Shown piece by piece: positions 47,015 through 56,818 of a stretch of 64,000 nucleotides of DNA; within the stretch, counting starts at the first letter, position 1; every line of letters starts with the position of its first letter. This stretch comes from JAKVAV01 sp047632755 (GTDB taxonomy: Bacteria > Bacteroidota > Bacteroidia > Flavobacteriales_D > Cryomorphaceae), in contig JBLIDT010000001.1 of the NCBI GenBank assembly GCA_047632755.1, positions 248,001-312,000 of the forward strand, read 5' to 3'. The translations under genes and the position numbers were made by a program. The notes below the pieces were generated by a model. That model was not told the origin of the DNA and searched no databases. It worked only from the letters and a program-made list of their open reading frames with translations.

Positions 47015-48520
47015 TTATTTCCCCGAAATAGAAAGCCCAAAAAACAGAGTCAATTGATTGAGTGCCTCAGAGGCTACGCGTTCTCTGGTTCCGTCAAGCG
47101 ATTGGCCACTGATTGGATTGTACTCGACAGGATCTGTATAGTTGGTGGCTTGCAGCACCTCTTGAGCCCTTGCATAAGTATACTGCAATCCAGTCAAGAC
47201 TTTAAATCGTCCTATTTCTACCAGGAACCCAGAACTTATATGCCACTTGCTCATATGGATTTGGTTCACTCCAAAATTACCATCCACATAGCGTTTATCT
47301 TCCTGGTTGCCATTTGTGAAATCCGTCCTAACGCCGCCTAAAAAGGCAAGTTTTTCTGATATCATATTCTTGTATCCGATGGCCACATTGGTAACTGGTC
47401 TCGCTCTAGAACTATAAGTCATAAAAGATTGCTCTGTCTGGTTTTGATCCACAGGGCCAGGGAGCCAATTAGCTTGCTGATCAGAGTCTACGAGATTGTA
47501 GGCATCTACTGGCGAAAAGTATTCCGCGGTAAACAGCAAAACATTTGTTTTCTTTTTGAAATAATACGCCCCACCAAAAGCCACAGAAAATGGACTCTTT
47601 ACACGCACACTACTTTGTTCTTGAGCCCCTAACGTATTCTCGTTGGTCACAAAATCTCCTGTGGTATTGTCGTAAATATTGCTTCGATAAAACCGTTTGC
47701 GCACATCAGCCTCACCGTATAACGGGATATTGGGCATGGTCATATTGAGCCCTAAGCTCAAGCGTTCATTCTTTAATGTATACTGGAGCCCTATTTTAAA
47801 AATAGCACTGTAATACCAATAAGAAAAATCCTCTTCAGAGCCACTCGTAGAAATATACCGAGGCTGCAAATTATCACCCACTGATACTGAATCAGACATT
47901 TGAAAAGCTTCAGCCGATTGAAAAGAAACGAGGTCCATGCTTTTGTAAGAAACAAACATGCTACTACCCACATACAATCGGTCTGATAGTTCATATGAAA
48001 TCCCAACGCCACCCCACGTATCATCAAATTGGCGTTTATAACTGAGGTATCCATTGTATGTTTCGAGCCCCGCAGTGCGTTTAATCAAATCCAATTCGGT
48101 CTCATATTGAGCAGCTTATGCTACGCTCTCAGAGCTTGGAGACATTAGGGCAAACTGAATTCCTATTCGTTTAATTGCGGTAGGCAGGACGTAGGAAATA
48201 AACCGTGGCTGAACCTTAAATAGAAAATCGTCCGCATTCAAATTGTCTACAGCAAGGTTTTCTACTTTGTAAAATTGGAAGGACAGCAAATTGGCACTCA
48301 CCGAAAGGGAGGGTAAATTCTCGTGGTTGAACAGTGCAGGATTGTAAAAAATAGAACTTGGCCCTGACAGACCCCCAACTACTGCACCAGCAAGCAATGT
48401 AGAATGGGTATTGCTATTCCATGACCAATAGTTATCGGATTGCCCAAAACTGCTTTGTGAAGCCATACAGAATAGGCAGACCTTCAGCAATAATTTAGGC
48501 CAGTTCCATATTGATTTCAT
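47015..48520 (-). pseudogene. FadL/OmpP1-like outer membrane transport protein with one in-frame stop
   Basis: Two adjacent open frames are in the same frame and separated only by a single TAA at 48116-48118. The first (from ATG 48520) encodes a signal peptide and the FadL-like N-terminus (SGPSSIFYNPALF). Reading through the stop gives SESVA, stop, AAQYETELDLIKRTAGLETY, then the rest of a long-chain-fatty-acid-transporter-like barrel to a C-terminal FFGLSISGK. No base is missing around the stop, so this is one nonsense codon (from CAA, GAA, AAA or TAT/TAC by one change). It is a recent pseudogene, a stop read through, or a sequencing error. A TTG at 48094 could restart the second part, but that would lack a signal peptide. 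Confidence 0.8.
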
Positions 48521-48522
48521 AT

Positions 48523-48531
48523 TCAAAACTA
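48523..48531 (-). promoter_or_regulatory. -7 promoter element of the FadL-like gene
   Basis: TAGTTTTGA on the minus strand matches TAnnTTTG, 3 bp before the ATG at 48520. The apparent TTG start at 48526 lies inside the element and is not plausible. An intact promoter suggests the gene broke recently, if at all. Confidence 0.5.
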
Positions 48532-48764
48532 TCCTATCGAAACTGTCTTAGAATTTCCCCCTTATCCCAAAAGAGTTTTTTCAAGCACGGATGTTTCCAT
48601 TCTTAAGTTGCGGAAAATTCAAGTGAAAAATCCTAGAGGACTCCAGATTCTCGTTTTTAGCCAGCACTTATTCGCGAAGCCAAAAGTCACAACTGTTGTC
48701 AAATCGACCTAATTAAAATCATTGGAGTCTGGTCAGCTTGACCAAAAAGGGGAAGAATGCTCAG

Positions 48765-49259
48765 CTAGTGCAGAACATTAGCGACATCGCTAACTAGCCT
48801 TCTCAATGCGTAGTTTTTTGCATCTACACTTTCTTCAAGGGGTGCTTTTGAATCAGTAACCTTGCTTCGGCTAGTAATCTTACCAGGAAGCCTTCCTGCT
48901 TTGGCTGATCTGTGCTTTTTCAGTTCAGTTTTGTCAACCCACTTGAGGTTGTCAAACCTATTATCGTCACGGGTGTAATCTTTGTGAATGACAAATTCTG
49001 CCTCGGGACCAGAAGCTTCAACAAAAAATTCAGCAACCAATCGATGCAGGTAAATAGTTTCTCTCGACCCTTTTCTCGTGGTGAAAGAAATGTATTGATA
49101 ACCTAGTATTTTTCTCGGGTAGAACGGCTCTTCGGGTCCTTCTCCCTTTTTCATACGAGCTACATTTCCGAGATTCGACAATTTGAAATGGTGGAGCAAG
49201 GGCTCGCCATTTAGCTCGGTCATTAAGACCCATTTTTCGGGAGTATTTTTCTTAGCCAT
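48765..49259 (-). CDS. HNH-type endonuclease-like protein (NUMOD4/HNH_3 family)
   Basis: A 164-residue protein. The start (WVLMTELNGEPLLHHFKLSNLGNVARM) is like a NUMOD4 DNA-binding segment, and the middle is an HNH_3-like unit: YLHRLVAEFFVE, VIHKDYTRDDNRFDNLKWV. The His of the HKD core and the following Asn are kept, but VNH is VIH here. The basic C-terminal part (RSAKAGRLPGKITSRSK) is unlike the family. It is alone, with no phage or intron context, and may be a domesticated DNA-binding protein. Activity is unproven. Confidence 0.7.
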   Translation of the reverse strand: MAKKNTPEKWVLMTELNGEPLLHHFKLSNLGNVARMKKGEGPEEPFYPRKILGYQYISFTTRKGSRETIYLHRLVAEFFVEASGPEAEFVIHKDYTRDDNRFDNLKWVDKTELKKHRSAKAGRLPGKITSRSKVTDSKAPLEESVDAKNYALRRLVSDVANVLH

Positions 49260-49280
49260 AATTGTCAGATTTCCTCAAAA

Positions 49281-50588
49281 TTACGGTTTTCCCTCCATTT
49301 CTGGCAAACCATGTTTTCGCAGGTACTTTAAGTAAAGATCGGTCTGCCTATTTTCAGGGTCGATCAGCTGACCATCCAAGTAGATTTGAGACACTTTTCC
49401 ACTCCGAATATCAAAGAGATCTCCTTCGGTCACGATGAAGTTGGCTTGCTTTCCTACTTCGAGACTTCCCGTTCGATCATCAATGCCTAAGATCTTCGCT
49501 GGATTAATGGTCAATCCTTTTAAAGCATCTTCTTTGTCCAGTCCATTGGCAATAGCTACTCCAGCTGCAAAGGCTAGATTTCGGTTTTGGATGGGCTCCA
49601 TATCCCCGTCCATTTGAAAGGCAAAAAGAACTCCTGCTTTCGCCAATTGAGATGGCAAACGAAACGGAGCATCAATATGATCTTCAGCCAGTCGGGGTAA
49701 GCTGATGACACGTCTGACCAAAACACTGATCTTGTTTTCCACCAAAAGATCTGTAACTCGATTGGCCTCATATCCACCTACGACGGTGACTTTTGGCAAG
49801 TTCAATTCTCGCTTAAAGGCAACCACTTCGCGAATCTCTTTTATGAAATCAGCTTCGATGTAAAGGCGCTTTGTTCCATCAAATATTCCCTTCATGGCCT
49901 CAAGGCGCAAGTCTCGTTCTAGCGGATAATTGCTTTGAGAATAAGCTTTCGCGGAAGCGAAGAAACTTTTGAGCTCATTGATGCGCTCCTGGTATTTTTC
50001 GTCGGCCTCATACTCTCTAGGATCGTCTCGCTCGCCTTTGCGCTTGAACATTCTCGGCCAACCCATGTGAATGCCTTCATTTATTTCGTAAACGGCATCT
50101 TCCCAATTCCACCCTTGGAGTTTCACCACAGATGAGGTTCCACTTATGGTTCCGCCTCTTGGGCAAATTTGCGCAAAGAGTACCCCATTTTCCAATACCG
50201 TAGAAGTAATGTCGCTCTCGGCATTGTAGGCTATTATGCTCCGAACATTCGGGTTCATGTCTCCTACCTCTCGGTAATCACGGGTAGCTCGAACGGCGAA
50301 TATTTCCGTTAACCCAAGAGTCGTATTCGTAGCAATAAGCCCAGGGTAGATATGTCTTCCTTGAAGCTCCTCCACACGGCTGTAGTGCGAAAAGTTCGCA
50401 TCAGATGCCTTACCCACGAAGCTGATGGTATCGGCTTTCACGCCAATAGCTCCGTTTTCAAACGTTTTTCCAGCAGCAGTAAAAATTTGGCCGCCAGTGA
50501 AGATGACACTTCTGTTTTCTTCTTGACCCTGACCCAATAAAACGGACAGGATTCCGATCAATGCGAGTATATTATTCTTTCGTATCAC
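49281..50588 (-). CDS. Secreted amidohydrolase-like protein lacking the HxH metal motif
   Basis: About 435 residues. GTG 50588 begins a signal peptide (IRKNNILALIGILSVLLGQG) and overlaps the end of the upstream amidohydrolase gene by 17 bp; the longer frame to 50675 lies fully within that gene. It shows the amidohydrolase strands (GGQIFTAAGKTFENGAIGV) and the C-terminal GLTINPAKILGIDDRTGSLE with GKQANFIVTEGD. The N-terminal metal motif, normally PGxIDxHxH, is PGLIATNTTLGL, so both His are gone. Likely an inactive or altered partner of the upstream enzyme. Confidence 0.82.
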   Translation of the reverse strand: MIRKNNILALIGILSVLLGQGQEENRSVIFTGGQIFTAAGKTFENGAIGVKADTISFVGKASDANFSHYSRVEELQGRHIYPGLIATNTTLGLTEIFAVRATRDYREVGDMNPNVRSIIAYNAESDITSTVLENGVLFAQICPRGGTISGTSSVVKLQGWNWEDAVYEINEGIHMGWPRMFKRKGERDDPREYEADEKYQERINELKSFFASAKAYSQSNYPLERDLRLEAMKGIFDGTKRLYIEADFIKEIREVVAFKRELNLPKVTVVGGYEANRVTDLLVENKISVLVRRVISLPRLAEDHIDAPFRLPSQLAKAGVLFAFQMDGDMEPIQNRNLAFAAGVAIANGLDKEDALKGLTINPAKILGIDDRTGSLEVGKQANFIVTEGDLFDIRSGKVSQIYLDGQLIDPENRQTDLYLKYLRKHGLPEMEGKP

Positions 50589-53500
50589 AGTGGTAATATC
50601 TTTCCATTTCACGTTTTGGCTTTTGGGTAGCGGAGCCATTCGAAGACGCCTTCGCCATTTTATTGGCAATCTCATTTCGCTCTATCTCGTCACGTACTTT
50701 CCGCAACTCCATCTCGTCACGGTCAAAGTAGACTTTCCCGTCAATGAAGGTTTTCGTTGCCTTAGCATAAACCGATAAGGGATGGTCGCTCCAAATAACT
50801 AGGTCAGCATGTTTTCCAGCCGTAATGCTGCCGACGTATTGGTCTAGATGAAGAATCTTGGCTGGATTGAGCGTGACCATTTTCAAAGCATCTTCTTCGC
50901 TCATTCCGCCATACCGAATTCCCTTGGCTGCTTCTTGATTCAGGCGCCTACCCATTTCAGCATCATCAGAATTGATAGCAGTCGTTACACCCATCCGATT
51001 GAGAATGGAGGCATTGTGAGGGATGGCATCTTTGACTTCGTATTTGTAAGCCCACCAGTCGCTAAAGGTCGATGCCGATGCACCGTGCTCCTTCATCTTA
51101 TCTGCCACCTTGTATCCTTCTAAGATGTGCGTGAAAGTATTTAGCGTGAAGCCCATGCTGTCGGCAACGTGCATCAGCATATTGATTTCGCTTTGCACGT
51201 ATGAGTGGCAAGTAATGAAGCGTTCGCCATTGAGAATTTCGAGGAGAGCTTCCAGCTCAATGTCGGTTCGAAATGCTTCTTGTTCCACCTTTTCCTCGCT
51301 TTTGCGCTTTCGCTTTTTCTTGGATTCCTTTCCTGCTTCATCGAGTTGCTTCAACTGTCCGTATTCCTTCGCTCGGTAAAAGGAGTCGTAGAAAAACTGT
51401 TCCACACCCATTCTGGTTTGTGGATAGCGTTTGTTATAGGAGTCTCCCCAGTTGGATTGTTTGACGTTTTCGCCTAGCGCGAATTTGATGAAACCCGGCG
51501 CTTCCGCGAAGAGCATACCATTCATGCCTTCGCCCCAACGTAGTTTAATAATGGCAGACTGTCCTCCGATTGGGTTGGCCGAGCCGTGGAGCAACTGAGA
51601 CGTTGTAACTCCGCCTGCCAGTTGGCGATATATATTGATGTCGTGGGGAGAAACGGCATCGCCAATTCTCACTTCAGCGGTGCTCGACTGCGTGCCTTCA
51701 TTTACGCCACGGGTAATGGCGATGTGGCTATGCTCATCGATAATTCCAGGCGTGATGTGCATTCCTGTTCCGTCAATGGTATTGAGATCGGTGCTTCCTT
51801 CAAACTCCGATATATCTATATTGGAGCCCACCGATTTGATCTTACCGCCTGAGATGAGAACGTCAGCATTCTCTAAAACCCCGTTTTCATCCAATGTCCA
51901 AACTGTGGCATTTTTAATCAAAACCGATATTTCTGTCGGAAGAGCGTCTTGACCGTAAGCGGTCAATGGGTAGACCATTTTTGGCAGAAGAAAGAGGCTA
52001 TCGGTTGCGGTAGTATCCGTCTCCAATTCCTTCTCTTCAGTTTTTTGCTTCGTGCGAATGGCAGTCCATAAAACCTCTTTGCCGAAAGGATTGATGCCTC
52101 GTCCATCCCATATTCTATTGCCCGAAAGGCTCGTAGCCGAAAGTCTGAATCGACCATTTCCTTTGGGATCGTCAAAGGACAGAACCACCTCATTTCCTTG
52201 ACTCGAAAAAGCAACCTTTTCTGTTAAGGTATCGGCGTCTTGGATCAGGGATACTTTTCCTTTGGGTGTTTCCTCTCCTTTAAGCGAAAGCTTGTAGTAA
52301 GTATCGTTAATATTCAAATCATAATTCCCTTCGAACGAAAGTCGATCAATATCAGCGATAGTGTTTCTTTTTCCTTTTATCCAGTGCTCAAAAACTTTCG
52401 GAGAGTCTTCCGTAAAGATTTCCTTATCGGTAATGAAGAAATTGGCTAGGTAGCCAGGGGCCAGTTTCCCGATATTTTCACTTCCTAAAATTTCAGCAGG
52501 AGTTGTAGTGAGAGATGCCAGTGCTTCTTCTGCTGGTAGTCCTTTTTCAACGGCCAGTCGTAAGTTTTTGAAAAAGTCTTTTTCCTTATCAATTCCATGG
52601 GCCGACAGCATGAGTGGAATAGCCGCCTCAGAAACAAATCTCGGATTGAATGGCGCCCTTTCCCAATGCAGCAGATCTCTTTGCGAAACATAGCGGCTCA
52701 ATTCAGGGTCGCTCATGTCAAAGGGTATGGGGAAATCGAGTGCAGTTACAATTCCTTTAACCTGCTCACCAACTTCTTTCAATACTTGGTACGAATCACC
52801 TGCGTCTAAAACAATAACCTTGAGATCAAATTCTTCAGCTATTCGTTGAATTCGAAGGATGTCATTCGCCTCTTTTGCTTCAAAAATGAGGGGTAAATTT
52901 CTTTGATCGAGCAGTGCTTGAAGAGAAATGTTTGTTTCCTGTTGCTGCCCTGAATCGTACCACTGCGCGTCGTAGAATGCTTGACGTGTCAAGGCCATTG
53001 CGCCCATCAAGCTCGATGGGTAATCTTGCGTACTGCTTCCTTTTTCAAATGAAAAATGTTGTGCCGCTTTTTGATCGAGCATCATTTCATTGGCTTCTCC
53101 TTCTCCTATCAAAACCAGTGAAGATGTGCCCCTGCCTATTCCATCGTGATTGTGGGTAAGTGCAATGCCGAATCCCATTTTCAACATGCCTTCAGCCTCC
53201 TTCTCATTCGGTTTGAAACCGTCGAAGGAATTGACCTCAGGATGAAAAGCTTCATTCCAGTATATACTCGTATTCTCTTCACGATCGTAACGGGGACCTT
53301 TTCTCGAACTCTTGCTATTGGTCTTTGTCAAACCATAAGAGGAATTGAGTTCGATAAAGGAAGGGTAGATGTGCTTTTCGGTGCGGTTGTAGAGGAGTGT
53401 ATTTACTGGTATGTTAGCTTCAGCTATCTCCCCGATTGCTTGGATTCGTCCTTTGTAAACTAAGAGATCGCCTACCTCTGTTTTTCCTGGTTCCAAGTGA

Positions 53501-53628
53501 ATGGTGGCGCCTTTGATCAGGTAGTGTAAGTTGTCTTTGGATGAAATGCCTTTTTGGGGGAAAGTGACTTGCGCCGAGGTCAAAATTGTCACGGCCATCA
53601 GTCCTAGCCATGCTAAAGTTCTCTTCAT
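50572..53628 (-). CDS. Large secreted protein with two amidohydrolase domains
   Basis: 1,018 residues with signal peptide (MKRTLAWLGLMAVTILTSA). Residues about 35-430 form a first amidohydrolase-like domain without the HxH motif (IYPSFIELNSSYGL). A linker domain (about 430-580) follows. From about residue 580 there is a second, complete domain: PGIIDEHSHIA (HxH), CHSYVQSEI, FTHILEGYKV and INSDDAEMGR give the metal and catalytic residues. The family hydrolyses cyclic amides or acts on imidazolonepropionate-like or peptide substrates; the substrate here is unknown. It is encoded with a third, also motif-less domain protein downstream, so the three domains probably act together in the periplasm. 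Confidence 0.85.
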   Translation of the reverse strand: MKRTLAWLGLMAVTILTSAQVTFPQKGISSKDNLHYLIKGATIHLEPGKTEVGDLLVYKGRIQAIGEIAEANIPVNTLLYNRTEKHIYPSFIELNSSYGLTKTNSKSSRKGPRYDREENTSIYWNEAFHPEVNSFDGFKPNEKEAEGMLKMGFGIALTHNHDGIGRGTSSLVLIGEGEANEMMLDQKAAQHFSFEKGSSTQDYPSSLMGAMALTRQAFYDAQWYDSGQQQETNISLQALLDQRNLPLIFEAKEANDILRIQRIAEEFDLKVIVLDAGDSYQVLKEVGEQVKGIVTALDFPIPFDMSDPELSRYVSQRDLLHWERAPFNPRFVSEAAIPLMLSAHGIDKEKDFFKNLRLAVEKGLPAEEALASLTTTPAEILGSENIGKLAPGYLANFFITDKEIFTEDSPKVFEHWIKGKRNTIADIDRLSFEGNYDLNINDTYYKLSLKGEETPKGKVSLIQDADTLTEKVAFSSQGNEVVLSFDDPKGNGRFRLSATSLSGNRIWDGRGINPFGKEVLWTAIRTKQKTEEKELETDTTATDSLFLLPKMVYPLTAYGQDALPTEISVLIKNATVWTLDENGVLENADVLISGGKIKSVGSNIDISEFEGSTDLNTIDGTGMHITPGIIDEHSHIAITRGVNEGTQSSTAEVRIGDAVSPHDINIYRQLAGGVTTSQLLHGSANPIGGQSAIIKLRWGEGMNGMLFAEAPGFIKFALGENVKQSNWGDSYNKRYPQTRMGVEQFFYDSFYRAKEYGQLKQLDEAGKESKKKRKRKSEEKVEQEAFRTDIELEALLEILNGERFITCHSYVQSEINMLMHVADSMGFTLNTFTHILEGYKVADKMKEHGASASTFSDWWAYKYEVKDAIPHNASILNRMGVTTAINSDDAEMGRRLNQEAAKGIRYGGMSEEDALKMVTLNPAKILHLDQYVGSITAGKHADLVIWSDHPLSVYAKATKTFIDGKVYFDRDEMELRKVRDEIERNEIANKMAKASSNGSATQKPKREMERYYHCDTKE

Positions 53629-53742
53629 ATGTTTTTGCTATATTGTAAAGTTATAGAAACTCTAAAACTGTTTTGGCGTATGTCTTGAGCCATAGCAAAC
53701 GTTAGCTAGTGAATAAAGTTTGTTCTCATTAAATCTATAAGA

Positions 53743-55359
53743 ATGAAGTTTAAATTGTTCCCCCTTGTTTTTTTATTTCTTCTTACTTCTTGTGTAAAAG
53801 AGAAAATTGAGGTGAAGGACATTAGTTCTTCCATTTCACCTGAGTTTGGTGTGCCGCTGGCTAAAGCAACAATTTTTGCTGAAAAAGTCATCGAGAGATA
53901 CGATGATCAAGGCCTAGTGACAACTGATGAAGAAGGTGTATTGACACTTATTTACCAGGATACGCTAGAATCCATATCAGCTGATGAGTTTCTAGGATTA
54001 GAGGATCAACAGATTGCAGACGAATACGAACTCAATGCATCTGATCTTTCCAATCTTGCAAGTTTTGGGACACTTTTATTTGAGCAAGATGTGATCTACA
54101 ACTTGGAATTTGGCGATGACAGATTAGACTCAATTCGTTTTGAAACAGGGGTGTTAACCCTTCTTGTCAATTCCGACGGATCAATACCGCTAACTGGAAT
54201 GATGTCAATTTTGGACCCATTCACAGGCGAGTCTCTATTTAGCACAAGCTTTTCAGACGATTCACCTCCAATTGCAGTAACGGTGAATGAAGACTTTACC
54301 GACCTCTTGTTCAGATTGAGATCTGATGATGAATTTACCAATGGGCTACGACTTGCCTTCGCTTTTGAATTGACAGACAATGGCGGAACGTATCCAGATG
54401 AAATTTCCATAAGTTTTGGCCTTACTGATTTCTCAATAGCCTCGGCAGGTGGTTACATCGCGCCGCGCATCATCGACTTAGATGACCAGAGTGCTCGAAT
54501 CAGTATTTTTGATGAGGATTTCGGGGGCCAGATTCGACTCGAAGATCCCAAGTTAAACTTGTTCTTTTTTAATGGCTACGGAATTGGCGTACGCCCCGTA
54601 ATAAATGAAATAATTGGAGAAAACAACGATGGTGAGACACTGGTGGTTCCCGGTAACCAGATTGAAGCCTTAGACGTGGTTTCATCCGCACCATCGCCAG
54701 GAGAAATTGGAATGAGTCAAATCCAAATCGACAATGAGACGATGACACCTACGGTAACAGATTTTATGGCATTTGAACCCAACCAAGTGACTGGAAAAAT
54801 TTCCTTGGAAATCAATCCTGAAAACGATGAATCTAATTTTATTTCTCGTGGCTCTTCTCTGGATGTGAATTTTGAAGTGGAGCTTCCAATTTATGGTTCG
54901 TTGGCTGATTTTAATTTGATTGATACCACTGGGATTGATTTTGGTGACCTAGTAGATTCAGCAGATGATATCCAAGAGATTGATCAATTGGACATTCGGC
55001 TTTTTGTGAAAAATGCGCTGCCAATTGACGCGGGTGTTCAACTCATTTTTCTCGATGATAATTTCAATCGCATCGACTCGCTTTTTGCAGAACCAACTAC
55101 AGTAATACCTGCGGCTCCTGTTAATCTTTCTGCAGCGCTAGGCTCACCTGATTACGGTCGAGTTATTGGCGAAACTGAAACGAGGATCGATGTCTCTATT
55201 CCTCGGGAAAGAATTGACCCGCTCAAGGATGTCACACAAGTTATTGTTTTTGTATTCGGGAACACGACTGGAAATGGGGATAACCCGATACGCCTTTATC
55301 CAGAGAATTTCATTGAGGTTAATTTAGCCGCAAAAGCAATTTTCAACCTTGAACTGTAG
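53743..55359 (+). CDS. Lipoprotein of unknown function, beta-rich
   Basis: 538 residues with a lipoprotein signal (MKFKLFPLVFLFLLTSCVKEK, lipobox LTSC). The mature part is beta-strand-rich, acidic and without a motif I recognise; repeated Asp/Glu-rich strands suggest a surface or periplasmic beta-sandwich. It overlaps the reading frame of the next gene's upstream region, and is very likely cotranscribed with the barrel gene starting 4 bp after it. A possible surface-complex component. Confidence 0.7.
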   Translation: MKFKLFPLVFLFLLTSCVKEKIEVKDISSSISPEFGVPLAKATIFAEKVIERYDDQGLVTTDEEGVLTLIYQDTLESISADEFLGLEDQQIADEYELNASDLSNLASFGTLLFEQDVIYNLEFGDDRLDSIRFETGVLTLLVNSDGSIPLTGMMSILDPFTGESLFSTSFSDDSPPIAVTVNEDFTDLLFRLRSDDEFTNGLRLAFAFELTDNGGTYPDEISISFGLTDFSIASAGGYIAPRIIDLDDQSARISIFDEDFGGQIRLEDPKLNLFFFNGYGIGVRPVINEIIGENNDGETLVVPGNQIEALDVVSSAPSPGEIGMSQIQIDNETMTPTVTDFMAFEPNQVTGKISLEINPENDESNFISRGSSLDVNFEVELPIYGSLADFNLIDTTGIDFGDLVDSADDIQEIDQLDIRLFVKNALPIDAGVQLIFLDDNFNRIDSLFAEPTTVIPAAPVNLSAALGSPDYGRVIGETETRIDVSIPRERIDPLKDVTQVIVFVFGNTTGNGDNPIRLYPENFIEVNLAAKAIFNLEL

Positions 55360-55363
55360 TAAA

Positions 55364-56818
55364 ATGAAGCGATTAATAATTATCCTCGCACTTCTGTTTT
55401 CAGCCCACGGTTACGCTCAGATGAGTGGACAAATTGGGCAGTTCGATTTGGTCCCTCAGCGCATTTATGCCAATCCCGCTTTTCAGCCGAAAGCTAAACT
55501 GAACATTGCTTTTCCAGGTCTGGGAAATGTCTACGCTCAGCACGGTAACAATTGGATTCAGCCGCGAAGTTTTGTGGAGGGAGGCAATTCGGTATTGTCG
55601 CCAGAATCTATTCTTTCGGCTATAGGAGATGAAGCGACTACCACTCAAATGCAAGGGATAGAACTTCTGCATTTCGGATTTCGCTTTGGTAAAAACTACA
55701 TTCACCTGCGTGCTAACGAAAGAGTTCAGGCAAGAGTAAACTTACCTGCCGATATATTTAGATTGGCAGTTTATGGAAATGTAGGCTCTTACCAATTTGA
55801 AAACAATACCGCCAATTTTTCGAACCTGGCCATCGATGCCATTCATTTCCGAGAATATGCAGCGGGTTTCAATCGTGAAGTCACTGACAAAATTACGGTA
55901 GGAGTTACTGCCAAATACCTTTATGGAATGGAAGTCATCCAAACCGAAAACTCATCCTTAAAGCTTCAAACGGATCAAGACACGTATGCATTGACATCGT
56001 CAGGAGAATTAGACATCAATACTTCGGGGATTAATTCATTGGTTTCAAGTGAGGAGGATTTTGATGCGAATGAATACTTATTGGGTCGAAACAATAGTGG
56101 GTTTGCCTTTGATTTTGGAGCCACTTATGAACCCATTGAGAAATTGCAATTGCAAATATCTGCTCATGACATCGGCTTTATTCGCTGGAAAGATGACATT
56201 TCAAATTACAAGACCAATGATGCAAGCTTTGCATTTGAGGGAGTTGACATGACTGACTTTCTCTTTCAAGAAGACATTAGTTTTGGAGAAGAATTTCAAA
56301 ATGAAGCAGATAGTTTGCTCAATGAACTCGAAGAGACTTTCGGCTTTGAAGAAACCAATGGTTCTTTCAAGACAAACTTAAATGGGTTTATGCGCTACGG
56401 AGCGGCTTACACGATCTTCGAGAACCAGGGTTTTCGGGGTACGGGTTGGTGCAACGTGACACATGGCCTTGGCGAAAGTTTGGTCGACCTCCAGGCTTCT
56501 CTTGGATACAATCAAACGCTTTGGAACTCAATCCAGGCAGGACTTCACGTTACAAAAACAGGAGACTTACCTTATACTTTGGGTGGTGGATTGTCTCTCA
56601 ATGCTGGATTGTTTCAAGTCTATGCAATGGTCGAAAATATTTCCGTGGCACCTCTCGCCGAAATAACTATTGTAGATAGTGATGATCCTTCCAATACATC
56701 TACCGTCTTTCTTCCTGCTTCACCTTCTGATTTAAGGGTGCATTTTGGAATAAATTTCACCATTAATCGAGATTATGGTTCGAATCAAGGAAGCGGACGC
56801 GCGATGATTCAACGCTAG
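55364..56818 (+). CDS. Outer membrane barrel-like protein (DUF5723-type)
   Basis: About 484 residues. Signal peptide (MKRLIIILALLFSAHGYAQ) and a barrel with the Asn-Pro-Ala pattern (RIYANPAFQPKAKLNIAFPG) seen in DUF5723/PorP-like Bacteroidetes proteins; the C-terminus is predicted to be barrel strands (LRVHFGINFTINRDYG). I chose ATG 55364, since the longer frame from 55349 begins in the previous gene and has no signal peptide. Cotranscribed with the lipoprotein upstream. The DUF assignment is from the pattern only. Confidence 0.75.
   Translation: MKRLIIILALLFSAHGYAQMSGQIGQFDLVPQRIYANPAFQPKAKLNIAFPGLGNVYAQHGNNWIQPRSFVEGGNSVLSPESILSAIGDEATTTQMQGIELLHFGFRFGKNYIHLRANERVQARVNLPADIFRLAVYGNVGSYQFENNTANFSNLAIDAIHFREYAAGFNREVTDKITVGVTAKYLYGMEVIQTENSSLKLQTDQDTYALTSSGELDINTSGINSLVSSEEDFDANEYLLGRNNSGFAFDFGATYEPIEKLQLQISAHDIGFIRWKDDISNYKTNDASFAFEGVDMTDFLFQEDISFGEEFQNEADSLLNELEETFGFEETNGSFKTNLNGFMRYGAAYTIFENQGFRGTGWCNVTHGLGESLVDLQASLGYNQTLWNSIQAGLHVTKTGDLPYTLGGGLSLNAGLFQVYAMVENISVAPLAEITIVDSDDPSNTSTVFLPASPSDLRVHFGINFTINRDYGSNQGSGRAMIQR

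Noticed and set aside
47015..48520. Frameshift as the cause of the FadL-like split
   Set aside because: Both halves are in the same frame; only a TAA separates them.
48765..49259. HNH gene as a sign of prophage or group I intron
   Set aside because: No integrase, capsid or intron features surround it.
50589..50675. Longer start of the motif-less amidohydrolase gene
   Set aside because: It lies inside the upstream gene and would bury the signal peptide; GTG 50588 is better.
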